A DNA stretch of 64,000 nucleotides, taken from JACPUX01 sp964517465. GTDB taxonomy: Bacteria > Pseudomonadota > Gammaproteobacteria > Burkholderiales > Casimicrobiaceae. The DNA is taken from the NCBI GenBank assembly GCA_964517465.1, contig CAZFEK010000020.1, forward strand, positions 1-64,000. Reading direction: 5' to 3'. The notes below the pieces were generated by a model. The model was given only the letters and a program-made list of their open reading frames with translations. It did not search any database and was not told the DNA's origin. The position numbers and the translations under genes were made by a program. This document shows, one piece after another, positions 35,629 through 45,734 of this stretch. Each line of letters opens with the position of its first letter. Position 1 is the stretch's first letter.

Positions 35629-36585
35629 ATGAGAGTCACCCTGCCGCCTGTAATTTTTGCCTTGATCTTCGCGTTGGCCGGTAACGTTCTGGCCGAAGCA
35701 CCCCAGCAAAAGACCCAAGTTCCCGGCTATTACCGCCAGCTGTTGGGCCAATTCGAAGTAACGGCCTTATTCGATGGCGCCATTCAGCTCGACGAAAAAC
35801 TGCTGAAGAACGTGCCCAAGCGGGAACTGCAGCGCCTTCTGGCACGCGAGTTCCTGCAAGGGCCCAAGGTGCAAACTGCGGTCAACGCGTATCTCGTGAA
35901 CACCGGCAACAAATTGGTGCTGGTCGATGCGGGTGCCGCCAAGGGCTTCGGCCCGAGCTTGGGCAAAATCGCCGAGAACCTCAAGGCCTCCGGCTATGCG
36001 CCGGAACAAATCGATTTCGTGCTGCTCACCCATTTGCATGCCGATCACGTCAACGGCCTCGCCACCCCCGAAGGCAAAGCCGCGTTTCCCAACGCCACCG
36101 TCTGGGCGGCCAAGGCCGACGCCGATTTCTGGCTCAGTGAAGCGGTGGCCGCCAAGGCGCCCGAAGGCTTTCGCCCCTTCTTCAAGATGGCCCGCGAAGC
36201 CGCCGCGCCCTACCTCGCCAGCGGCAAGTGGCAAACCTTCGACAGCGAGCGTGAACTGCTGCCCGGCGTGAAAGCCGTCGACACCAAAGGCCACACCCCT
36301 GGCCACGCGAGTTATCTCTTCAGCAGCGGTGACGCGCGCCTCCTGGTGTTGGGCGACTTGGTGCACAACCATGCGGTGCAATTCGCGCGGCCGGAGACGG
36401 CCTTTGAATACGACGTCGATGCCAAGCAGGCGGTGGCGACCCGCAAGCGCATCTTCGCCCTGGCTGCCAAAGAGAAGCTGCTGGTGGCGGGCATGCATCT
36501 GCCTTTCCCCGGCATGGGCCACGTGCGCCGCGAGCCGCGCGGTTTTGCCTGGGTGCCGGTAGAGTTCGGCCCCTTGCCGCAGTAG
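35629..36585 (+). CDS. Exported MBL-fold metallo-hydrolase
   Basis: A 318-residue protein with a signal peptide (VIFALIFALAGNVLAEA). The metal-binding motif THLHADHVNGL (~residue 141) and later GHTPGHASYLFSSGDARLLV with a VLGDLVHNHAV segment define the metallo-beta-lactamase fold. The C-terminal GMHLPFPGMGHVRR supplies a further His. Substrate unknown; periplasmic MBL proteins of this type are often annotated as lactonase-like. Confidence 0.88.
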   Translation: MRVTLPPVIFALIFALAGNVLAEAPQQKTQVPGYYRQLLGQFEVTALFDGAIQLDEKLLKNVPKRELQRLLAREFLQGPKVQTAVNAYLVNTGNKLVLVDAGAAKGFGPSLGKIAENLKASGYAPEQIDFVLLTHLHADHVNGLATPEGKAAFPNATVWAAKADADFWLSEAVAAKAPEGFRPFFKMAREAAAPYLASGKWQTFDSERELLPGVKAVDTKGHTPGHASYLFSSGDARLLVLGDLVHNHAVQFARPETAFEYDVDAKQAVATRKRIFALAAKEKLLVAGMHLPFPGMGHVRREPRGFAWVPVEFGPLPQ

Positions 36586-36591
36586 TCCGAC

Positions 36592-37188
36592 ATGAAAGCT
36601 CTTCTTGCCGCTTGGGCGCTGCTGGTTGTGGCTTCTCCGCTTTTGGCTGCGGGCAAGTTGATCCCGTCTGCGCAGTTGCCTGAGGAACTGAGACCTTTCG
36701 TCGAGGCGGGCCGGGTGGCGATCGGGCTTGCGCAAGCGGACCTCGACGGTGATGGGAGCGGTGACGCCATCTTGGTGCTCGAAGCAGAGAAACAGAGCGA
36801 AGAGGATGAGGGCGAACGCACCCTGCTCGTCATGACGCGTAATGCCGAGAATCGCTTGAGCGTCGTCAAACGCAGCGAAAAGGCGGTGCTCTGCCGCCAA
36901 TGCGGCGGCGTCATGGGCGATCCTTTCGACGGCGTGGAGGTTGGGCCGGGCTCTTTCACGCTCAATCACATGGGCGGCAGTGCTTGGCGCTGGAGCCGAA
37001 GTTACAAGTTCAACTACTCGAAGCGCGACAACACGTGGCAGTTGGTGCGAGCGGAAGAGACCTCATTCAACGCCGCCGATCCGAAGAAGACCCTGCAAAA
37101 AACCGTGCTCACGCCCCCTAAAGACTACGGAAAAATCGACATCGCCGACTTCGACCCCGAGAACTACCGAGGCAAAGGTGCACGTTGA
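36592..37188 (+). CDS. Exported hypothetical protein
   Basis: A 198-residue protein with signal peptide (LLAAWALLVVASPLLAAG). Residues ~45-60 (AQADLDGDGSGDAILVLEAE) resemble an FG-GAP/VCBS calcium-loop repeat, and a Cys pair (LCRQCGG) occurs near residue 100. The rest (SYKFNYSKRDNTWQLVRAEE) is beta-rich. It starts 6 bp after the MBL gene, so they are co-transcribed. No function is assigned. Confidence 0.7.
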   Translation: MKALLAAWALLVVASPLLAAGKLIPSAQLPEELRPFVEAGRVAIGLAQADLDGDGSGDAILVLEAEKQSEEDEGERTLLVMTRNAENRLSVVKRSEKAVLCRQCGGVMGDPFDGVEVGPGSFTLNHMGGSAWRWSRSYKFNYSKRDNTWQLVRAEETSFNAADPKKTLQKTVLTPPKDYGKIDIADFDPENYRGKGAR

Positions 37189-37289
37189 TTTTTGGCGCCG
37201 CCGTCACCTTTGCCCGCATTGCCAACAGCGCTTTGCGCGTGGGCGTGCTCGTCTATGGCGTGCCGCTGCGCTACCTTAAGCTGCCGTGA
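37185..37289 (+). CDS. Possible small hydrophobic peptide
   Basis: A 34-residue frame starts with TTG overlapping the stop of the preceding gene (TTGA) behind AAAGG. The product is hydrophobic with one likely helix (AVTFARIANSALRVGVLVYG). It could be a real small membrane peptide or the remnant of a larger gene. A chance frame cannot be excluded. Confidence 0.25.
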   Translation: MIFGAAVTFARIANSALRVGVLVYGVPLRYLKLP

Positions 37290-37333
37290 GATAACTGCCT
37301 GCGAGCGGACGATAGGAGACGGTCTTCGACGGA

Positions 37334-39115
37334 TCAAGCCTGCGACGCGGCGCGCCCGCGGTTTTCCGCCCAGGAGCGCCAAACCGCGCTGCGCTGGACA
37401 AGGGCGAGGAACTCGGCATCCTCGGCGAGCCAGTCGAGGGCAGGAGAGATCGCCGTGTGCAGCACGCTCAAGTCCTGCGATGCCATGCTCGCGCGCAACA
37501 AGCGCAGCGTTTCATCGCGCTCGCCAAGACAGGCGCTGATGCTGGCCAGGCGCGCCAACGGCAAGTGGGGATAGCGGCCGAGAATCTCTTCGCGCAGGGT
37601 TCGCGCGCGCCGCTTTTGATCCCCCAGCGCCAAGGCGCAAGCCAACTCGCAGGGTGCCGCCGGTTCATCGGGAAACTTCTGCACCGCTTCTTCCAGCAGG
37701 GCGATGCCGGCAGCGGTGTCACCGGCAAACGCGGCATTGCGCCCCGCGCTCCAGAGGCCCCAAGAACTGGCTTCCCCCGCCGCACGCAGTAGCGCCCAGG
37801 CGTCTTGGGCGGCGGCGTAACGGCGCTGCATGCCGAGGAGCATGAGCCTCGCGAGCAACACGCTGGGCGAGAGCGGGTCGTAGTGTCGCGCGAGGTTCAA
37901 TTCCGCCAGGCTGTCATCGTCGCGACCCATCAGCGTGAGGACTTCGGCGAGATTGAGCCGCGCCGAGGTGTAATGCGGCGAGCTGCGCAAGACCCGCCGG
38001 AAGGCAAGCTCGGCCGCGACCCCATCGTGATCGGCACGCCCCAGCACGATGCCTTGGGTGCGCAGCGCGATCGGCTGCTCAGGGTCGAGGGCCAGCGCTT
38101 TTCCGTTGGCGGCGCGCAGTTCTTGCAACAAGGGCCCTTGCGGCAGATCGTGAAAACTCTGCCGGCTGTAGAGCGCGGCCGCCAACATGGCACAGGCTTC
38201 GGCGAGTTCCGCATGCGCCTCGGTCAGTCGGCGGCCGAGATCGACGGCGTCTTGCGTCGCCGGGATGGTGCGACGCAGAAGCAGGAAACGGATTTGGTCG
38301 CAAGCCGCGCGCTGCGCGTGTGCCAAGGGCAGGTAGCTGCCCGTCGCGGCCGGGTTCGCGCCCGCTCCCGTAGGCAAGGTATCGAGGGTGCGTGCCACCA
38401 CCACGTTGAGCAGGCGGTCGAGCAAGGCGGAGGCGGTGTCGCCGATTTGGGTTTCCACCCAGCGCACACTGCCGTCGGCGGAATCGAGCAGCCGCAGGGA
38501 CGCTCGCAACATTGCATCCGGCTCACGAACGATCGACGGATCGAGGAGATAACGAACGCCCAAGGATTGCGCCAACTGCGTGCCGGCCGCGGGCACTGCC
38601 TGAGCGGCATCGACCGAGGAGCGAGCCAGCACCCGCGGCAAACCGGCGCGGGCGAGCTGATCGGTGAGCACTTCGGCGAAGCTTTCCAGAGCCAAGTCCA
38701 GCGCCGGATCACCGCTCTGGTTGCGGGGCCGCAAGACCGCCAGACCCAAGGCCTTCGATGTGCTGGGCGAGGCGGTTTGGAATTCCGGCGCATAACGCCC
38801 TTTGGGCAGCACGATGCGCAGCTTGGGCGGGGCGTCGAAACCGGCGTAATGCGCTTCCAAGCGTTCACGCAATCGCCGGGTGGTGACGCGCACGATGGGG
38901 TCGCGCGCCGGGTCGTAGGTGGCCGGGTCGCGGCGAAAAACTTCGAGCGCAATCGAGGCCTCGCGCAAGGCGCCCGCGTCACCGGCCAGACGTTTGTCCA
39001 CCAGGTAGCGCAGCAGGCGCATGTGGGAGGGGGCGCGGCGCAGGGTTTCGCTGTCGAAAAGTCGGCGCAACTCCTCTTCGACCAGAGCGGCGGCGGGTGC
39101 GGGCAAGTCGGGCAT
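37334..39115 (-). CDS. Winged-helix/TPR regulator-like protein
   Basis: A 593-residue protein. The N-terminal ~110 residues (MRLLRYLVDKRLAGDAGAL, FRRDPATYDPARDPIVRVTT, RRLRERLEAHYAG, RIVLPKGRYAPEF) match a domain found in front of adenylate-cyclase or TPR modules in proteobacteria. A FlgO-like region follows (AVLRPRNQSGDPALDLALES, then LGVRYLLDPSIVREPDAMLR), then repeated TPR helices to the end. It is divergent from the giant surface protein, with 121 bp between the starts, and may regulate it; no direct evidence. Confidence 0.75.
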   Translation of the reverse strand: MPDLPAPAAALVEEELRRLFDSETLRRAPSHMRLLRYLVDKRLAGDAGALREASIALEVFRRDPATYDPARDPIVRVTTRRLRERLEAHYAGFDAPPKLRIVLPKGRYAPEFQTASPSTSKALGLAVLRPRNQSGDPALDLALESFAEVLTDQLARAGLPRVLARSSVDAAQAVPAAGTQLAQSLGVRYLLDPSIVREPDAMLRASLRLLDSADGSVRWVETQIGDTASALLDRLLNVVVARTLDTLPTGAGANPAATGSYLPLAHAQRAACDQIRFLLLRRTIPATQDAVDLGRRLTEAHAELAEACAMLAAALYSRQSFHDLPQGPLLQELRAANGKALALDPEQPIALRTQGIVLGRADHDGVAAELAFRRVLRSSPHYTSARLNLAEVLTLMGRDDDSLAELNLARHYDPLSPSVLLARLMLLGMQRRYAAAQDAWALLRAAGEASSWGLWSAGRNAAFAGDTAAGIALLEEAVQKFPDEPAAPCELACALALGDQKRRARTLREEILGRYPHLPLARLASISACLGERDETLRLLRASMASQDLSVLHTAISPALDWLAEDAEFLALVQRSAVWRSWAENRGRAASQA

Positions 39116-39236
39116 GACGCAGTCTAAACGGGCGTGACCGAATCCAGAACCGGGATGTTACATGTTGTTACCGGATGACGCGAAGACCTCGGGCTAGACT
39201 GGCGCCTCGATTTTCGCTCCCTGCTCCGAGGTTGCC

Positions 39237-42200
39237 ATGCCCGTGTCACGCCGCTGTATCCTGGCCCTCTTTACCGCGCTGGTGTTGGCCGCCAGTGGTT
39301 TGGCCCAGGCCGGTTCCAGCACCGTGAATCTGCTGCTCGACCTCGATCGCAACAGCGCCACGGGTTGCACCGTGAACCTCGCAGGGGGGAGTATGAGCGG
39401 GGTCGAGCGGATATACAGCGCCGTCGCGTCCACGACCACCAGCACGGCCACGGTCTTGCGCCTGGAGCGGCGGGTTTGCACGGGTGGTGTGTTGGGCGCG
39501 CCGGAAATCTACGACGCCGGCACTTGGCCGGTGGGTATGGGCAACGGCCAGGGAGGCATGGCGGTGATCGAGGCGAGCTTGCCGCTCGCCGCCTTCACCC
39601 CGGGTGTGCAACCCCTGGCGCGGGTCAGCACCGACAACGGTTTGGGTGGTGACGATGCCTCGGCCAACTTCAACATCGTCTGGGCGGCGGCCGACGGCAA
39701 TGCGCTTCCGGTGCCGCTTTCACCCGCGCTGCTTCTGGCCATCGCGGCGCTGCTCACGCTTTTCGCCGCACGTGGGCTGCGCCGTGACAGCACCGCTGGC
39801 CGGGCTCTGGGGCTCGTCGCGCTGTGCCTGGCGTCCGGTCTGGTGCTCGCCGCCACGGCCATCCGCGACGGGCAGATCGGCGACTGGGCCGGCATCGCCC
39901 CCGCCCTCACCGACCCCTTGGGCGACGCGCCGCCCAACGCCGACCTCGCCGCGGTCTTCTACCAGCAGGACAGCAGCGCGCTCTATCTGCGTTACGACGT
40001 CGACGTGCGTTTCGATGCCGTGACCGGCAATCAAGCGCCGCAAGTGAACGCCGGTGCCGATCAAACGATCACGCTTCCCGCCCTGGCCAACCTCAGTGCC
40101 ACGGCCACCGACGATGGTCTGCCCAACCCCCCCGGCGCGCTCAGCTATTCGTGGAGCAAGCTCGGCGGTCCCGGCAACGTTGTGTTCAGCAACGCGACTG
40201 CACTGAACACCACGGCCAGTTTCTCTCAAGCTGGCAACTACACCTTGCGCTTCACCGCCAACGACGGCGCGCTCAGCAGCTCGGCGCAAGTCAATTTGAC
40301 GGTGAATGCGGGCGCAGTCGCGAATCAGGCGCCCCAAATCAGCAACCTCGCCAACGCCACGCTCAACCTGCCGAACTTCGTCCTGGCCTTCGACCCCACG
40401 GTCATTGACGATGGCCTGCCCGCGCCGGCCAGCCTGAGCTATTCCTGGACGCGGCTTTCCGGCCCGGCCCCGGTGTATTTCGGCAACGATGTTTCGAGCC
40501 CGCCGGATCAAAGCACGCCCGCGGCGACCGCCGCCGCGCAAGCAAGCACGCGGCGCAACCCGGCCGCCTTTTTCGACACCCGGGCCACCGGCAGCTACGT
40601 GCTGCGCTTTGCCGCCAGCGACGGTGCGCTCAGCGCGACACGCGACATCACCATCACCTTGGGCCAAGCCGCCGGCAACAATGCGCCGCAGATCGGGCCC
40701 ATCCCCAACCAGACCCTGCGCCTGGGTGAAACCCTGGAGCTGGCGCTTGCCGGACGCATCGGCAATGGCGCCGGGCCTTTGAGCTACGCCCTGCTCAGCG
40801 CGCCTTCCGGCGCGAGCCTGAATCCCCTGGGTTCACCCTTCCTGCGCTTCACCCCCACCGCCGCACAGGTGGGTAGCCATGGCGCCAGCATCGAAGTGCG
40901 CGACCCATTGAACCAAAGCGCGTTGGCTAGCTTCAGCATCACCGTGCTGCCGGCCAATCGTCCGCCGGTGTTCACCGCCGCCAGCAAAGCGGATGGCAAT
41001 GCCAGCGTCGCCGGCACTTTCAGCCGTCAGCTCCAGGCGACCGATCCCGATGTGGGCGACACCCTGGACTTTGCGCTCCTGGGCGGGCCGGCGGGCATGA
41101 GCGTCAGCGGCGCCGGCGCGCTGAGCTGGACTCCGGGCGCTACGCAACTGGGTGAACACGTGGTCAAAGTGCGGGTGAGCGACGCCGCCGGGGCCATGGA
41201 TGTGGCGCTATTCACCGTGCGTGTGGCGGGCAACAGCGCGCCGGTGGCCGCGGATGACGAATACCGTGTCAGCATCAACGGCACGCTGGTGGTCGATGCT
41301 TCGAGCGGTGTGCTCGCCAACGATCGCGATCCCGACACCGGCGACAACACGGGCTTGAGTGCGCTGCTGGCCAGCGGCCCGGCGGTGGGGAACTTGAGCA
41401 GTTTCGCTTCCGATGGCGGCTTCACCTTCCAGGCGCCAGCCAGCGTCCCCGGCACGCCCTTGGGCTGGATGAAGCAGCTCAACATCCCCAAAACCTGGAG
41501 CTACGGCGCCCATGAAGTCATCGGCGACCTCAACGGCGACGGCGCACCCGACATCATCACCCATAACCTCAATGCCGATATCCGCGCCTCCTCCGGAGCC
41601 GATGGTTCGCAGTTGTGGGCCATCGATACCACCGGCGCCAGCGATTGCACGGTGATGACCGGCTACGCGGCGAACCATCGTGTCCTGGCCGATATCGACG
41701 ACAGCGGCCACCCGGCTTACGTCTTTACCACGTCTTGTTCGCGCGACGGCAGCGTCTGGGCCGACCGCATCATCGCCTTCGATCACCTGGGCAAAGTGAA
41801 GTGGGTGTCGCCGCCGGTGTCCAAACAAATTCCTGAGATCCGGCGTAACCCGCAGCCCGTGCCGCCCGGCGGTTTCAACGTCGGTGGCATGACTTATTCA
41901 CGCGGTTTGAGTGTCGCTCGGCTCACCGCCGCGGGGGCGCCGACACTTTTGATGCGCGCGGAAATTCCCGCCAATGACGGCTATCTGTACTACGTCGACG
42001 AGTTCAACGCCGGCCACTATGCCGGATGCCGCGCCATTACCGGCCTACCCGCCGATGAAAACCGCGCTTGCCGGGCGACCGTGCTGATTTCCGGCAGCGA
42101 CGGTTCGGTGCAACAAGTATTGGTGGCCCCGAATCCCACGGCCAGTACCATCTCAGGTGGGCCCGATGCGCTCAAGCAACTGCCGCCCATCGCCTTCGAC

Positions 42201-45200
42201 ATCGATGGCGATGGCCGGGTGGATTTGGTGTCCGGCGGCGAAGTGTGGAAGCAGAATGCCGGCGGCGGCTTCGATTTGGCCTGGCAGGCAGACGCCCCGG
42301 TGAACGACACCGCGGTGGCCGACCTCGACGGCGACGGTCAGGCGGAAATCTTGTTCTTGCGCAGCTCCACCGCAGGTTCGACCCAGAGCGGCCTGTTCAT
42401 CCATGCGCAGGACGGTACCCTGTTGCGCCGCATTCCCTTGCAGCCCTATTGGTTCACCCCCATGACCATCGCTGATGTCGATGGCGACGGGCGCAGCGAC
42501 ATCATCCTCGGCGCCGACGGCAAGCTCCTGGCCGTTCGCGACGATGGTCGCGTGATCTGGACCTACGTCGTGCCTGAAGACGTGCCCAGCGATCCGATCT
42601 TCGGCCCCCTCTACACTCAGCCGGCGGCGGGCTTTCGCGTCAGCAACAGCGCCGCGCAGGTGTACGACCTCGACGGCGACGGCATCAAGGAAGTCATTTT
42701 CGCCGCCGAAAGCCGCATCATGGTGCTCGATGGCCGCAGCGGCCAGCGCAAACTCGACCCCTACTGGACGTTTTCGTATCTGTACAACGATGTCGGCACC
42801 CTCGCGCTGGTGGACATGAACAACGACGGTCACGTCGATATCGTGCAAAGCGCGGGTTTCCGTTTCAACTGCGGATCTTCCGGGTTTCCGCCCGGCGCTT
42901 GCGACCCCGTGCTCGGCCCAGTGGTGATGGCCGCGGGCTCAGGCACGAGCTGGAACCCCGGCCCCAAGGCCTGGCATCAGCTTCAGTACCGTTCCACCTC
43001 GATCAATGCGGCGGGCCGTGTACTACACGACACCAGCGTGGCGCGTGTTTTCCGTACCCCCGAACAGCAAGGCAGCGTGGGCGACCCGCGCCTTTCGCAG
43101 GCCACCAGCTTCACCTACACCGCCAGCGACGGCAATGCGAGCTCCGCTGCGGCGCGCGTGATCATCCACATCGAGCCCGAGAATCGCCCGCCGGTGTTTA
43201 CGTCGATCCCGCCGCGCAGCTTGTGGCAGCACTTCAATCCCAGCCCGCCCGGCGGACTGTACACGCACTATTATCCCTTGGCCGCGTTTGATCCCGATGC
43301 GGGTGACACCATCACGTATTCGCTCAAATCCGCACCCACCTGGGTCACCCTCGAGACCGTCAACTCGCGCCTGCGCTTCGAGCCGACCTGCGGTTCCTGG
43401 GGTTATCCCTGCGGCTGGGGTTGGACCTTCGTGGTCGTCACCGCCACGGACAACCACGGCGCCAGTACCGACCAGGCGTTCTTGGTGAACCTCACCACCA
43501 CCTCGGTCACCGTGCCCAACGTCCTTGGACTCACGCTGAGCACTGCGATCGACAACCTGCGCGCGGCCAGCCTCAATGGCGTGGTCCTCGCGGAAATTCA
43601 CGACAGCAGCGCCGCCGGCACCGTGCTGGCGCAGGACGCCGGTGCCGGCACGGTGGTGGGCGATATGGACGAAGTGCGCCTCACCGTCTCGAAAGGCCCG
43701 GCTCCGGTGTTGGTGCCCAACGTGGTGGGGCTCGCGGAAACCCTGGCGCTCTCCCGGCTGACGAGCGCGGGCTTCACGCCCGGCATCACCCGGCAGTTCG
43801 GCCCGCAGCCGCGCGGCACGGTGGTCTCGCAAAGTCTCGCCGCGGGCAGCAGCGTGGTGCCCGACAGCATTGGACTGGTGATTTCCGGCGGCAGTGGCCT
43901 CGAACTCAAACTCGGCAGTGCGGCCGTCACGGCCGGCAATGCCATCACCCTCATTCCGCTCGCCTATGATGCCGCCGGCAACCCCGCGGTTCTGCCGACC
44001 TTGAGCTACAGCATCGCGCCCAAGGCCACACCTTACCTCGGCACGCTGCCCACGGCGGGCTCGGGGCAAATCAACACCGCCGCGGCAACGCTGGGCAGCT
44101 TCACCGTCACCGCCACCGACAGCGCCTTGAGCCGCAGCGCCTCGGCCGATTTCGTGGTGCTCAAGGCGCCGCCGGTCAGTGGCAGCAGCAATGGCACGGT
44201 CATCGGCGGCATGATGCGCGCCCTCGAAGACATGGAAGCCATCGCCCGGCAGTTGAAGACCGCCCGCGCCGCCAACGATGTGCCCTTGATGACGAGCCTC
44301 CTCACCCAGTATGTCAACACCTGGCGTGGTGTGGACGTGGCGCGCTTGAAGCTCACCGTTCCCATCGTGCTGCCGCTGGGTTTCGCCGCCACGGAAACCG
44401 AGATGCAAGGCTTTGGCCTCACCCCCAGCGCGGAGGACTATTTGATCCAGCAAGTCATGCGCGAGGCCAGTGACGACCTTCAAGCCTGGACCACCGGCCT
44501 CAAGGCCAGCAACACCAGCATGAACGACTTGCGCACCCTCGCCGACAATTTCTCGCTGCGCGCCGGACGCATCAACGGCCTGGTCTTGAGCGAATACGGC
44601 GGCGCCATGAACAACCCGGAAATGATCCAGCTCATCGGCCACGACATTCCCGAGTTTTACGAAGCGCTCACCGATGAATTGGCGGTGGTGGTCGGTCTGC
44701 CGCGGCGCACGACCAATTACCCGAGCATGAAGCGGGGTGCTGGCGCCAAATCGACCCTCGCCGAGCAGGTGGTGACCATGGCCGTGGACATGGTGGTCGA
44801 GAAGATCATGGATCAGGCCGCCCAGACCTACAAAAACGCCAAGAAGTTCGCCCGCGACACCCTGGGCTATGCCGCCTACAGCGCCGCGGTGATGGCCACC
44901 TATTCACATCTGAAGGAGTTCGCCTACGGCAAGGATCTGGTGGAAACCGTCTCCGGTGCGTCGCTGTCTTTCCGCGTGTTCAACTCGCCCTATGCCTTCA
45001 TCGAAATCACGAGCCCCACGCGGCGCCACCAGCTCTTCAACGTCATGGTGATCGGGCCTTCGCTTTTTACCGATGCCTACGCCGGCATCAACGAAACCAT
45101 CGAAAAGATGAAAGACGCCCTGAGCTACGGCCAGAACGTGCTCACCAACCCCGACAAGGTCAAAGACGCCGACGACCTCTTCAAGATTCACGACGAGTTC

Positions 45201-45500
45201 AAGGGCAAGGTGGACGAAGTCATCAACTCGGGCAGCAACACGCTGAAGAAAGCCGCCAAGCAGTTCTACCAGTCACCGCAATACCTGGAGACGAGCTGCG
45301 TCTTCACCTCCGGCCTGCCCTGCAAGCAGTTGCACTATGGCCTGGATGGCTTCGAGTCGGTGTACGAATACCAGCCCCCGCCCGGCTTCACCGCGCTGAC
45401 CGGCATTCCCGTGCCGATCATCTTCATCGTGCAGGACCCGGTGACGGGCGATGCGCACTTTGGCTTGTATCCCTTCTTGCCGACGGTGCCGGGGCCCTGA
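39237..45500 (+). CDS. Giant modular surface protein (PKD/cadherin, FG-GAP, PASTA)
   Basis: A 2087-residue exported protein with signal peptide (CILALFTALVLAASGLAQAG). An N-terminal domain is followed by a PEP/IPTL-CTERM-like segment at ~158-183 (VPLSPALLLAIAALLTLFAA, then RGLRR), unusually internal, and a second hydrophobic stretch. Beyond ~260 come PKD/cadherin-like modules (QAPQVNAGADQTITLPALAN, RPPVFTAASKADGNASVAGT, ADDEYRVSINGTLVVDASSG). An FG-GAP propeller (~740-1260: DLNGDGAPD, DIDGDGRVD, DLDGDGQAE, DVDGDGRSD, DLDGDGIKE) is followed by another Ig-like module, two PASTA repeats (~1423-1550: VPNVLGLTLSTAIDNLR, VPNVVGLAETLALSRL) and a helical C-terminus. It is probably an adhesin or matrix protein. 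Its last 385 bp are duplicated at 50280. Confidence 0.9.
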   Translation: MPVSRRCILALFTALVLAASGLAQAGSSTVNLLLDLDRNSATGCTVNLAGGSMSGVERIYSAVASTTTSTATVLRLERRVCTGGVLGAPEIYDAGTWPVGMGNGQGGMAVIEASLPLAAFTPGVQPLARVSTDNGLGGDDASANFNIVWAAADGNALPVPLSPALLLAIAALLTLFAARGLRRDSTAGRALGLVALCLASGLVLAATAIRDGQIGDWAGIAPALTDPLGDAPPNADLAAVFYQQDSSALYLRYDVDVRFDAVTGNQAPQVNAGADQTITLPALANLSATATDDGLPNPPGALSYSWSKLGGPGNVVFSNATALNTTASFSQAGNYTLRFTANDGALSSSAQVNLTVNAGAVANQAPQISNLANATLNLPNFVLAFDPTVIDDGLPAPASLSYSWTRLSGPAPVYFGNDVSSPPDQSTPAATAAAQASTRRNPAAFFDTRATGSYVLRFAASDGALSATRDITITLGQAAGNNAPQIGPIPNQTLRLGETLELALAGRIGNGAGPLSYALLSAPSGASLNPLGSPFLRFTPTAAQVGSHGASIEVRDPLNQSALASFSITVLPANRPPVFTAASKADGNASVAGTFSRQLQATDPDVGDTLDFALLGGPAGMSVSGAGALSWTPGATQLGEHVVKVRVSDAAGAMDVALFTVRVAGNSAPVAADDEYRVSINGTLVVDASSGVLANDRDPDTGDNTGLSALLASGPAVGNLSSFASDGGFTFQAPASVPGTPLGWMKQLNIPKTWSYGAHEVIGDLNGDGAPDIITHNLNADIRASSGADGSQLWAIDTTGASDCTVMTGYAANHRVLADIDDSGHPAYVFTTSCSRDGSVWADRIIAFDHLGKVKWVSPPVSKQIPEIRRNPQPVPPGGFNVGGMTYSRGLSVARLTAAGAPTLLMRAEIPANDGYLYYVDEFNAGHYAGCRAITGLPADENRACRATVLISGSDGSVQQVLVAPNPTASTISGGPDALKQLPPIAFDIDGDGRVDLVSGGEVWKQNAGGGFDLAWQADAPVNDTAVADLDGDGQAEILFLRSSTAGSTQSGLFIHAQDGTLLRRIPLQPYWFTPMTIADVDGDGRSDIILGADGKLLAVRDDGRVIWTYVVPEDVPSDPIFGPLYTQPAAGFRVSNSAAQVYDLDGDGIKEVIFAAESRIMVLDGRSGQRKLDPYWTFSYLYNDVGTLALVDMNNDGHVDIVQSAGFRFNCGSSGFPPGACDPVLGPVVMAAGSGTSWNPGPKAWHQLQYRSTSINAAGRVLHDTSVARVFRTPEQQGSVGDPRLSQATSFTYTASDGNASSAAARVIIHIEPENRPPVFTSIPPRSLWQHFNPSPPGGLYTHYYPLAAFDPDAGDTITYSLKSAPTWVTLETVNSRLRFEPTCGSWGYPCGWGWTFVVVTATDNHGASTDQAFLVNLTTTSVTVPNVLGLTLSTAIDNLRAASLNGVVLAEIHDSSAAGTVLAQDAGAGTVVGDMDEVRLTVSKGPAPVLVPNVVGLAETLALSRLTSAGFTPGITRQFGPQPRGTVVSQSLAAGSSVVPDSIGLVISGGSGLELKLGSAAVTAGNAITLIPLAYDAAGNPAVLPTLSYSIAPKATPYLGTLPTAGSGQINTAAATLGSFTVTATDSALSRSASADFVVLKAPPVSGSSNGTVIGGMMRALEDMEAIARQLKTARAANDVPLMTSLLTQYVNTWRGVDVARLKLTVPIVLPLGFAATETEMQGFGLTPSAEDYLIQQVMREASDDLQAWTTGLKASNTSMNDLRTLADNFSLRAGRINGLVLSEYGGAMNNPEMIQLIGHDIPEFYEALTDELAVVVGLPRRTTNYPSMKRGAGAKSTLAEQVVTMAVDMVVEKIMDQAAQTYKNAKKFARDTLGYAAYSAAVMATYSHLKEFAYGKDLVETVSGASLSFRVFNSPYAFIEITSPTRRHQLFNVMVIGPSLFTDAYAGINETIEKMKDALSYGQNVLTNPDKVKDADDLFKIHDEFKGKVDEVINSGSNTLKKAAKQFYQSPQYLETSCVFTSGLPCKQLHYGLDGFESVYEYQPPPGFTALTGIPVPIIFIVQDPVTGDAHFGLYPFLPTVPGP

Positions 45501-45507
45501 GGGGGGA
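45116..45507 (+). repeat. Direct repeat, copy 1 (3' end of the surface-protein gene)
   Basis: This ~392-bp stretch recurs at 50280-50671 with an offset of 5164 and only about five mismatches (for example GATGCGCAC against GATGTGCAC). The two copies bracket the fragment mosaic with the IS91-type element. Confidence 0.95.
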
Positions 45508-45660
45508 GGCGGCGAATCGCCCGCCAGCGCACGTCGCGCAGACGAAGGGCAGTTCGAGCAGGGCTGTGTCGGCGCTTAAGACGTAACCGCGGCGCAGGAC
45601 TGCGGCCGCGCACCGGCCAACGCAGCGACGTTCGCGTTTTGCCACGCCGGTCGCAGGCGG

Positions 45661-45690
45661 CGGATGAGCGCGTTGCCAAGCGCTCATCCG
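45661..45690. other. 11-bp inverted repeat in the mosaic
   Basis: CGGATGAGCGC and GCGCTCATCCG form a perfect 11-bp stem with an 8-base loop just upstream of the mazE-like fragment. No U-tract follows. It could be a terminator of a lost gene or an element end. Confidence 0.6.
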
Positions 45691-45702
45691 GCTGGTATCG
45701 TG

Positions 45703-45719
45703 TATCTACCTTGTAGATA
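45703..45719. promoter_or_regulatory. mazE-type operator dyad (TATCTAC-N3-GTAGATA)
   Basis: A perfect 7+7 bp dyad 15 bp before the mazE-like start. Such palindromes bind the MazE/AbrB-type antitoxin in intact loci. Here the gene behind it is broken. Confidence 0.55.
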
Positions 45720-45734
45720 TGTTCGGAACCAAAC

